Below are positions 8,491 to 15,357 of a stretch of DNA of 64,000 nucleotides, piece after piece. The DNA comes from V1-33 sp964523105 (GTDB lineage Bacteria > Verrucomicrobiota > Verrucomicrobiia > Verrucomicrobiales > V1-33). The DNA is taken from NCBI GenBank assembly GCA_964523105.1, contig CAZFZN010000029.1, forward strand, positions 1 to 64,000. Reading direction: 5' to 3'. The translations under genes were made by a program, and so were the position numbers. Position 1 is the stretch's first letter. Each line of letters begins with the position of its first letter. The notes beneath the pieces were generated by a model. The model searched no databases. It saw nothing but the letters and a program-made list of their open reading frames with translations, and was not told where the DNA came from.

Positions 8491-9507
8491 ATGCCTCAGA
8501 TCTACTACTCCGGTCCTAACCGCCAGCCTGTGATTGCCAATGACACCGATGTGCCCGGCCTCGTCGCCAACGGCATGATCCGGCCCGATACGCTCGTCTG
8601 GATGGAGGGCATGGCCGACTGGAAGCCGATCAAAGACGTGCGGCCCGACCTGCTCGCCGGTGCCGGTGCGCCGGTCATGCCGGCCGCGCCTGGAATGGGA
8701 ATGCCGCCCGCACCGCCGCCCGCCGGGCAGCGCGCGCACGACATCGACTTCACCCTGCTCGGCGAAGAGATGCAGATCGTGGAGGTCGAACTCGACCCCG
8801 GCGAGACGGTCATCGCGGAGGCCGGTTCCATGAATTACATGGATCAGGGAGTGAAGTTCGAAACCAAAATGGGCGACGGCTCGAATCCCAAGAGCGGCTT
8901 TTGGGACAAGATGAAGCAGGTGGGCAAACGCATGTTCACCGGGGAGTCGCTCTTCATGACGCACTTCACCAATCACGGCGCCGGAAAGCAAAAAGTCGCC
9001 TTTGCCGCACCTTATCCCGGCAAAATCATTCCGCTCGAACTCAGCCACTACAACGGTGAGATCTTCTGTCAGAAGGACGCCTTTCTCTGCGCCGCCATGG
9101 GCACCAAAGTGGGCATCGCCTTCGCGCAAAAACTCGGCGTCGGCCTCTTCGGCGGTGAGGGCTTCATCCTGCAGCGCCTCAACGGCGACGGCCGCGCCTT
9201 CATCCACGTCGGCGGCACGGTCATCAAAAAGGAACTGCGCGGCGAAATGCTCATGGTGGACACCGGCTGTCTCGCGGCCTTCAGTCAGGGCATCGAATAC
9301 AACATCCAGCGCGCCGGCAATCTGAAGAGCATGATTTTCGGCGGCGAAGGACTCTTCCTCGCCACCCTGCGCGGGCATGGCACCGTCTGGATCCAAAGCC
9401 TGCCCTTCGCCCGCCTCGCCGACCGCATCCTCGCCAACGCCACCGGCGCCGCCCGCACCGGCGAAGGCTCCGTCCTCGGCGGACTGGGGAATCTGTTCGG
9501 GGATTGA
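8491..9507 (+). CDS. GYF_2-domain and AIM24/TIGR00266-family protein
   Basis: A 338-residue protein from the ATG at 8491. Residues 1-50 form a GYF_2-type module (IYYSGPNRQPV ... VWMEGMADWKPI), followed by a Pro/Ala-rich linker. The rest is the AIM24/TIGR00266 beta-rich domain (EAGSMNYMDQGVKFETKMGDG, LQRLNGDGRAFIHVGG, SMIFGGEGLFLATLRGHG). The biochemical role of this family is unknown; in yeast AIM24 is linked to mitochondrial inner-membrane organisation. It begins 75 bp after rapA on the same strand. A TTGCCC box at 8440-8445 and TATCTT at 8461-8466 might be a promoter, but the 15-bp spacing is short. Confidence 0.88.
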   Translation: MPQIYYSGPNRQPVIANDTDVPGLVANGMIRPDTLVWMEGMADWKPIKDVRPDLLAGAGAPVMPAAPGMGMPPAPPPAGQRAHDIDFTLLGEEMQIVEVELDPGETVIAEAGSMNYMDQGVKFETKMGDGSNPKSGFWDKMKQVGKRMFTGESLFMTHFTNHGAGKQKVAFAAPYPGKIIPLELSHYNGEIFCQKDAFLCAAMGTKVGIAFAQKLGVGLFGGEGFILQRLNGDGRAFIHVGGTVIKKELRGEMLMVDTGCLAAFSQGIEYNIQRAGNLKSMIFGGEGLFLATLRGHGTVWIQSLPFARLADRILANATGAARTGEGSVLGGLGNLFGD

Positions 9508-9570
9508 GCAGAGCCGGAAGGCTTGCGCACTGTGTCGCGCTCGTCAGGCTTGGGATTGAGCCTCCGAAGA

Positions 9571-10068
9571 ATGATGAATGCCGAGCCCGCCGATCCGAGA
9601 ATTGCCAGACACCGGCGGCGGCGGGTGCTGTATTTTCTTGGCGTCGTTTTGGTGGCGGCAGCCGCGTGGATATTCCGGCCTCACTTTCACGCGGATCCCG
9701 CGCTGATTGACCCGCGGCTTCGTGCGCTGGAGAAGCCTTACAGGTATGTTGATTCAAGCCATCCATTCGACAGCGGTTGTTTCATAATGTCGATTACTGA
9801 TGCCCGCAGGCGAACAGAGAGCTTCTACATAGCGCATGCCGGTAAGAGAGGACACCTCCGGACGAGTCATTCTCCCGACGGCACCCGGATGTTCTACGAT
9901 GACGCCACTATGCAGGAGTTCTCCGCAATATTCTCTGACCACTGCAACGATTCAGCGGACTACGAGAAGCTCGGAATCATGACCGGGCGCGCAGGCGACA
10001 TGTTGAAGAGCGATTGCCCTTACCGTTGGGGGAAACTGAAATCCTGGTGCGAGAAAGTAAAGTTCTGA
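9571..10068 (+). CDS. Hypothetical single-pass membrane protein
   Basis: A 165-residue protein starting at ATG 9571 (a second ATG follows directly). A basic stretch (RIARHRRRR) precedes one hydrophobic helix (VLYFLGVVLVAAAAWIF), so the rest, about residues 45-165, should be outside the membrane. The outer part has four cysteines (Cys62, 126, 148 and 159), enough for two disulphides. I do not recognise the family. A longer reading from TTG 9523 is possible but adds residues with no conserved look. Codon use is less GC-biased than in its neighbours. Confidence 0.6.
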   Translation: MMNAEPADPRIARHRRRRVLYFLGVVLVAAAAWIFRPHFHADPALIDPRLRALEKPYRYVDSSHPFDSGCFIMSITDARRRTESFYIAHAGKRGHLRTSHSPDGTRMFYDDATMQEFSAIFSDHCNDSADYEKLGIMTGRAGDMLKSDCPYRWGKLKSWCEKVKF

Positions 10069-10121
10069 CCTTCATTTGGAAAACCAGCGCCCGGGTTCTG
10101 CGATTGAGGAAGAGGCCACAC

Positions 10122-10149
10122 TTGCGAGATGAGGAATCAGCCCTACTTT
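10122..10149 (+). promoter_or_regulatory. Possible promoter of the Uma2 gene
   Basis: TTGCGA (10122-10127) and TACTTT (10144-10149) are 16 bp apart and end 7 bp before the ATG at 10157. If used, transcription would start at or beside the start codon, giving a leaderless mRNA; no Shine-Dalgarno sequence is seen there. By eye only. Confidence 0.3.
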
Positions 10150-10156
10150 CGCCCGC

Positions 10157-10651
10157 ATGAGCACAGCAACTCTGGAGGCCCCGCCCGCGGCATCTGCGGG
10201 ATTGAGCGATTATGAAGTCGAACGCGGAAAACCCATGCCGAGCAAGAACCACGCTCTCATTCAAACCCGTCTCGGCACGATTCTCTCCCGTTCTCCTGAT
10301 TACGAAGCCGCTTCCGAAATGACGATTGATATCGGGTCCGGCACTCCACTCACACCCGACCTCTCCATCGTAAAACGGATGCCGCTGGATCTCTGGAACG
10401 ACATTCCGCGCGTTAGCGAGCCGCCAATTACCACGGTCGAAATCATCTCCGCCAGTCAGTCGCCGGAGGAGATGGTCCGCAAGATTCACACTTACCTCAG
10501 GCACGGGGTCCAAAGCTGCTGGCTGGTAAATCCGCCGATGCAAAACATCACCATCTTCACTCAAGGCGGGAAACGAAAAACCTTCGACGAAGGGATTGTC
10601 ATCGATCCTGTGACCGGGTTGACAGCGGAACTGGACGTGATCTTCGCCTGA
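10157..10651 (+). CDS. Uma2 family (DUF820) PD-(D/E)XK nuclease-fold protein
   Basis: A 164-residue protein of the Uma2/DUF820 family. Family features are the N-terminal SDYEVERGKPMPSKNHALIQ, the TPDLSIVKR strand with its acidic residue, TTVEIISASQSPEEMVRKI and YLRHGVQSCWLVNP. These give the acidic and (E)XS/K-type positions of the PD-(D/E)XK fold, although nuclease activity has rarely been shown. Uma2 genes are scattered, often multicopy and without fixed partners in cyanobacteria and Verrucomicrobiota. A second member sits at 45652-46356. It converges with the TPR-redoxin gene. Confidence 0.88.
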   Translation: MSTATLEAPPAASAGLSDYEVERGKPMPSKNHALIQTRLGTILSRSPDYEAASEMTIDIGSGTPLTPDLSIVKRMPLDLWNDIPRVSEPPITTVEIISASQSPEEMVRKIHTYLRHGVQSCWLVNPPMQNITIFTQGGKRKTFDEGIVIDPVTGLTAELDVIFA

Positions 10652-10693
10652 CAAGCCGGGCTCTCCTGCAGCCGGTGGCCCGTCCTCTCTCCC

Positions 10694-12997
10694 TCACTTC
10701 ACCCCCGCCACCGCCGGCTGAGGTCCGTTGAGGCGCTGGAGGCGTTTGATTTCCTCCAGAAGAAAATCCGGCAGCATGAACGGCTCGTAGCTCACATGCT
10801 GCCATGCCATGCGGCCGGCGGCGTCGATGTAGCAGGTGGCGTGGAGCGGCTTGTTCTCGAAGTCATCCCATGCGTCGAGCGCCTTGAAGGCGAGCGTGTC
10901 TGCGCCGCTGTGGACGGTGAAGGGCGGCGGTGATGCGGTGGCGGCGACATCCTCCGGCTTGTCCGTGCTGATGGCCACGATGGGCAGGCCGGCTTGCTCG
11001 AATTCACCGGCGCGTTCGCTGAAGGCTTTGAGCTGTTCGCTGCAGTGCGTGCAGGCATTGCCGAGGAAAAGAATCAAAATGTGAGGCTTGCCGCGCAGGT
11101 CGTCATTGGTGACGGGCTGGCCGTCTTTGCGCACGGCCGTCCATTGCGCCGCCGGCCACGGATGCCATTCGATGGGACCGAGCGTGTCCAGCGGCGGGCG
11201 CTCGCCGGTATCGGTCGCGGGTTGAAACGGAAGGCACCAGTCACCGGTGACTCCGGCGGCATCGGCCAGCGGCTGGAGTCGCGTGAGCACGGCGAGCGAA
11301 GCATCGGCTTCGGCGGCGAGTTCACGCACGGTTTTGAACGTCTCCAGCGCTTCGTCTTTTTTTCCGGCGGCCCAGAGCACATGGGCCAGGAGCGCCTGCG
11401 GCTGGAGTTGTTTCTTCGCGCGATTGGCAAACTCCTGCGCCGTCTTGATGGCTTTTTCGTGATCGCCGAGCGCGAGATGAATCAGCGCCAGCCGGTGTTC
11501 GTTCACGTCCTTCAACTGCGGCGCGAGTTTCTTTGCCTCCTCCACGCGGCCGGCGGCGAGGTGATCGCGCACGCGCAGTTCCGTGAGGGGCGACTGGAGG
11601 CGCTCGATCTTTTTCGTCAGCGGCAGCATGGCGTCGGCCATCGCTTTGTTGATTTCGTCGGCGTTTTTGTTCTTCGAGCGCGCCTCGGATTCGGCCTTGG
11701 CGGCGGCTTCGGTGCGCTCCTTTTGCTGCGCCGCCTCCATGGCCTCGATCTTCGCCAGCCCGGCGCGACCGGCTTCGGCTTCACCTTTACCATAGTGCGC
11801 CAGCGCGACGAGATGCTCGCGCTTCCACTGGTCTTCGAACTCGCTGCCGGTTTCGAGGAAAGGCGTGCCTTCGAGCTTGAGCACTTCGTCCCACAGTTCC
11901 CAGCGCAGCAGCGTTTCGTCGAGCCGCTGGCGTCCATAGGACCAGGTGGTGCCGCCTTTTTCCCACTTCTGGTCGGGGTTGTCCTTCACGTGTTTGCTGC
12001 GCGGGATGCGCGGCATGGCGATGAGGTTTTTGGAAACGGTGAGCGCCGTGGCCACCTGACCGGTGTAGTTCAGATTGCGCACCATCCACTCGCTGTTGTG
12101 GGCGAAGTTGTGAATCTGGTCCGGAAAGATCCGGCTGCGGATCATCTGCGCGTGGTCCACGCGCGCTGCGGCCTCCTGCTGCCAGATGGCGTCGTGCCAG
12201 CGCTGCAGTTCGGAATAAATGTGACCCGGCATGTGCCACATGTGCGCGCAGCCCGGAGCGGACGGCCCGCACATGGCGGCGGAAAGCAGCGCCTGCTTGT
12301 CGCGCTGATTGTTCCACTGGTGGATCAGATAGTGATGGACCGGATGCTTTGGATTCTTCGCCAGCACCTGCTGCGCGAGCGCCTCGGTGGCCAGCAGGCT
12401 GGGATTCGGAACCTGGTAGCGGTATTGATTGCGCCACACCATGCAGACCACGAAGGCCCGGGCCTCGATGTCCTCCGGATAGTCCATCGCGATGCGCTCC
12501 ATGCCCTTCACCAGTTCGTTGGCGGCGGCCTTGCGCGCGTTGTCGTCCTTCTTCTCCGCGTAGAACTTCTTCGCGGTCTCGATCCAGGCCTTTTCGCGCG
12601 GTGTCAGCTTTTCAAACGCCGGCCCTTCAGCCCTCGCGATCAGTTTCCGCGCGCGCTCCTCGTTTTCGATATTCGCCATCGCCATGCCCCAGTGGGCCAT
12701 GACGCAGTCGGGATCGAGCGCGAGCACGGTGCGGAAACTGCGTTCCGCCTCCCAGTACCAAAACCCGTGCAACTGTGCCACGCCCTGATTGAACCACTGC
12801 TGCGCCTCCGGATTCGCTGTCGTCACGGGAAAGCTTACGTCGCCGCAGCCCGGCGTGAGCGGAATGCGCCGCCGCGGGCCTTCGCTAAAGCTCTCGCCGT
12901 GCGAGGAATGCCCGGGCAGAACCTCGCCGGACGGCGGCTCTTCGTGAGCGCAGGCGAGAGAACAGACGAGGGAAAGCAGGAGGGTGCAGCGAAGCAT
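10694..12997 (-). CDS. Exported TPR protein with C-terminal thioredoxin-fold (redoxin) domain
   Basis: A 767-residue protein with an N-terminal signal sequence (MLRCTLLLSLVCSLACAHEE). The SLAC stretch resembles a lipobox but lacks the usual hydrophobic residue at -3. Residues about 55-600 carry TPR-like helices (WFNQGVAQLHGFWYWEAERSF, DPDCVMAHWGMAMAN), with a charged coiled-coil-like stretch near 420-470. The C-terminal 150 residues form an AhpC/TSA-like thioredoxin fold with a CTHC redox pair (Cys649, Cys652). A periplasmic thiol-redox role is inferred; the substrate is unknown. It is monocistronic and divergent from the aminotransferase gene. Confidence 0.85.
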   Translation of the reverse strand: MLRCTLLLSLVCSLACAHEEPPSGEVLPGHSSHGESFSEGPRRRIPLTPGCGDVSFPVTTANPEAQQWFNQGVAQLHGFWYWEAERSFRTVLALDPDCVMAHWGMAMANIENEERARKLIARAEGPAFEKLTPREKAWIETAKKFYAEKKDDNARKAAANELVKGMERIAMDYPEDIEARAFVVCMVWRNQYRYQVPNPSLLATEALAQQVLAKNPKHPVHHYLIHQWNNQRDKQALLSAAMCGPSAPGCAHMWHMPGHIYSELQRWHDAIWQQEAAARVDHAQMIRSRIFPDQIHNFAHNSEWMVRNLNYTGQVATALTVSKNLIAMPRIPRSKHVKDNPDQKWEKGGTTWSYGRQRLDETLLRWELWDEVLKLEGTPFLETGSEFEDQWKREHLVALAHYGKGEAEAGRAGLAKIEAMEAAQQKERTEAAAKAESEARSKNKNADEINKAMADAMLPLTKKIERLQSPLTELRVRDHLAAGRVEEAKKLAPQLKDVNEHRLALIHLALGDHEKAIKTAQEFANRAKKQLQPQALLAHVLWAAGKKDEALETFKTVRELAAEADASLAVLTRLQPLADAAGVTGDWCLPFQPATDTGERPPLDTLGPIEWHPWPAAQWTAVRKDGQPVTNDDLRGKPHILILFLGNACTHCSEQLKAFSERAGEFEQAGLPIVAISTDKPEDVAATASPPPFTVHSGADTLAFKALDAWDDFENKPLHATCYIDAAGRMAWQHVSYEPFMLPDFLLEEIKRLQRLNGPQPAVAGVK

Positions 12998-13178
12998 GAT
13001 GGAGGGATGGAACCGGGGGAGTGACGGAAAGGGTAATGCTCAGGGCTGGCGAGGGCTTTTGCAAGGCCGCCTGGCTACGCGCCGCGGGAACGGGGTCTTT
13101 CCGGAAAGGTCCGGGCAAGGCCCCCCGGGGTGATAATTCCCTCGCACCCGGAAAAGGGCGCGCTAAGGGCGGCGGGCT

Positions 13179-14333
13179 ATGACTTTCGCGAACACCTTCC
13201 ATCCCCCGCAGCGCGTCCTTCTCGGCCCCGGTCCCAGCGACGTGCCGGCGCGCGTGCTGCAGGCCCTGGCCGCGCCGACTTTGGGGCATCTCGATCCCGA
13301 ATATCTGAAGCTGATGGACGAGACCCGGCAGATGTTGAAGACGGTGTTTCAGACCGAAAACGAAATGACGCTGGCGGTGAGCGGCACCGGCAGCGCGGGC
13401 ATGGAGGCGGCGGTGGTGAATCTCATCGAGCCGGGCGATGCGGCCATTGTGTGCGTGAACGGCGTCTTTGGCACGCGCATGAAGGACGTGATGGAACGCT
13501 GCGGCGCGCGGGTCCATGCCATCGAGGCGCCCTGGGGCGAGACCATTCCCGCGGAGCGCGTGGCGGAGGCGCTCAAGGCCGTGCCGGATGCCAAAGTGTT
13601 CGGCATTGTCCACGCGGAGACGAGCACTGGCGCGCATCAACCGCTGGAGGAGATTTCCAAACTCGTGCATGAAGCGGGCGCCCTGTTGCTGGTGGATGCG
13701 GTGACTTCGCTGGGTGGATTGCCGCTGGAAGTGGACGCATGGGGCATCGATGCCTGCTACAGCGGCACGCAGAAATGTCTGAGCTGTCCGCCGGGGCTTT
13801 CGCCGGTGACGTTCTCCGCTCGCGCCCTGGCAAAAATGGATGCGCGGAAAACCAAAGTGCAGAGCTGGTATCTGGACATGTCCATGCTGCGCAATTACTG
13901 GGGCTCCGAGCGCGTCTATCACCACACCGCGCCCATCAACATGACCTACGCCCTGCGCGAAGCGCTGGCCATCGTGCTGGAGGAAGGGCTGGAGCCGCGC
14001 ATCACGAGGCACCGCCGGAATCATCTCGCCCTGCGCGCCGGACTGGAGGCGATCGGGCTGAACTTCATTCCCAAAGAATCGCTGACCACGCTGAATGCCA
14101 TTCACGCGCCGGAAGGCGTGGACGAAGCGGCTGTGCGCCGGCGCTTGCTGACGGAATACGGCATCGAGATCGGCGCCGGCCTCGGTCCATTCAAAGGCAA
14201 AGCCCTGCGCATCGGGCTGATGGGCAGCGGCAGTACGCAGCGGAATGTGATGCTGGTGCTCACCGCGCTGGAGAACATCCTTGGCCGCAGCGGCGCGACG
14301 GCGGCGGCGGGGAAATCATACGCGGCGAATTGA
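13179..14333 (+). CDS. Class V PLP aminotransferase, alanine-glyoxylate/serine-pyruvate type
   Basis: A 384-residue fold-type I PLP enzyme. The N-terminal LLGPGPSDVPARVL motif and SGTGSAGMEAAVVNL are typical of alanine-glyoxylate / serine-pyruvate aminotransferases (PucG/SpuC-like). The PLP lysine should be Lys199 in SGTQKCLS, and HAETSTG and DAVTSLGG contribute the cofactor-binding residues. It would move an amino group from alanine or serine to glyoxylate, in photorespiration-like glyoxylate handling or serine metabolism. No pathway partner is adjacent. A phosphoserine-like or ureidoglycine aminotransferase is the alternative. Confidence 0.9.
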   Translation: MTFANTFHPPQRVLLGPGPSDVPARVLQALAAPTLGHLDPEYLKLMDETRQMLKTVFQTENEMTLAVSGTGSAGMEAAVVNLIEPGDAAIVCVNGVFGTRMKDVMERCGARVHAIEAPWGETIPAERVAEALKAVPDAKVFGIVHAETSTGAHQPLEEISKLVHEAGALLLVDAVTSLGGLPLEVDAWGIDACYSGTQKCLSCPPGLSPVTFSARALAKMDARKTKVQSWYLDMSMLRNYWGSERVYHHTAPINMTYALREALAIVLEEGLEPRITRHRRNHLALRAGLEAIGLNFIPKESLTTLNAIHAPEGVDEAAVRRRLLTEYGIEIGAGLGPFKGKALRIGLMGSGSTQRNVMLVLTALENILGRSGATAAAGKSYAAN

Positions 14334-14340
14334 AAAGAGG

Positions 14341-14430
14341 ATTTCAACAGGAGGAAGCAGAGATAGCAGAGGGCCCGGGGATGAGATCAACTTTGAAGCT
14401 CTCTGCTTCCTCTGCGGCCTCCTGTTCAAA
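14341..14430. repeat. Imperfect inverted repeat (GGAGGAAGCAGAGA family)
   Basis: The left half (14348-14371, AACAGGAGGAAGCAGAGATAG...) is mirrored by the right half (14400-14427, TCTCTGCTTCCTCTGCGG...CTCCTGTT), giving a hairpin of about 20 paired positions with a loop of some 30 nt. This wording is a known style of dispersed repeat in Verrucomicrobiota. It fills most of the 176-bp gap between the aminotransferase gene and proB; the remainder before proB shows no clear promoter. Confidence 0.7.
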
Positions 14431-14509
14431 TTCATCGGCCCGGGCCGCCGGCAAAAACCTTGTGGCACATTCCCCGGCGGACGCCTAAGACCGGCGCTTT
14501 CGATCACCC

Positions 14510-15286
14510 ATGAGCACCCCCGGCAAGCAGCGCGTCGTCATCAAATTCGGATCCGGCATTCTTACGCGGCCGGACACGGCGGCGCTGGATGAGAGCCAGT
14601 TTGCGCGGCTCACCCAGGCCATCGCCATTCTCCGGCAGGAGGGGCACGAAGTCATCGTGGTCAGCAGCGGCGCCGTGGCCGCGGGGCTGCATGTGCTGGG
14701 GCTTGCGGCGCGTCCGACCGAGACCGCCATGCTCCAGGCCTGCGCGGCGGTGGGGCAGACCCGGCTGATGCACAAATACGAGACCCTGCTCGGCGCCTGC
14801 GGGCTGCACGTCGGACAACTGCTCCTGACCCATGCCGATTTGCAGCATCCGGAGCGGCGCACGAATCTGGAGAACACGCTGCGCAGTCTGCTGGAGCGCG
14901 GCAATCTGGTGCCGGTGATCAATGAAAACGACAGCGTGGCGACCGAGGAGCTGAAATTCGGGGACAACGACGCGCTGTCCGCGAGCGTGGCGGTGCTGGC
15001 GCGCGCCGACTTGCTGCTGCTGCTCACCAGTGTGGACGGACTCATGCCGCCGGGCGGTGAAGAAATCGTCACCGTGGTGAACGACGTGCGCGAGGTGCTG
15101 AATTTTGCGCGCGACGAGAAGGGGCAGTTCTCCGTCGGGGGCATGGCCAGCAAACTCCGGGCGGTGGAGACGGCGGTGCGCGCGGGGATTGAGACGGTGA
15201 TCGCCAACGGCCGCCGGGCGGAGCAGATTCCGGCCCTCGTGGCCGGCGGCGGAGTGGGCACGCGCTTCGCGGCCGCGCGAAACTGA
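14510..15286 (+). CDS. proB: Glutamate 5-kinase, short form without PUA domain
   Basis: A 258-residue amino-acid kinase fold. It phosphorylates L-glutamate to glutamyl-5-phosphate, the first step of proline synthesis. Family motifs are VVIKFGSGILT, VVSSGAVAAGLHVLGL, INENDSVATEELKFGDNDALSA and VGGMASKLRAVETAVRAG. E. coli ProB has 367 residues with a C-terminal PUA domain; this protein stops after the kinase domain, a form known in some lineages. proA is not adjacent. The start ATG at 14510 fits the kinase N-terminus. Confidence 0.93.
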   Translation: MSTPGKQRVVIKFGSGILTRPDTAALDESQFARLTQAIAILRQEGHEVIVVSSGAVAAGLHVLGLAARPTETAMLQACAAVGQTRLMHKYETLLGACGLHVGQLLLTHADLQHPERRTNLENTLRSLLERGNLVPVINENDSVATEELKFGDNDALSASVAVLARADLLLLLTSVDGLMPPGGEEIVTVVNDVREVLNFARDEKGQFSVGGMASKLRAVETAVRAGIETVIANGRRAEQIPALVAGGGVGTRFAAARN

Positions 15287-15357
15287 TTGCAATCCCCCGT
15301 CCAGCGGGAATCATCCCGGCCCCCGAATTTGCGGGGCAGGAACCATTCGAACTACTC

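Noticed and set aside
7501..9396. A 631-residue minus-strand open frame
   Set aside because: Runs antisense across the end of rapA and the whole AIM24-family gene; both plus-strand genes are clear.
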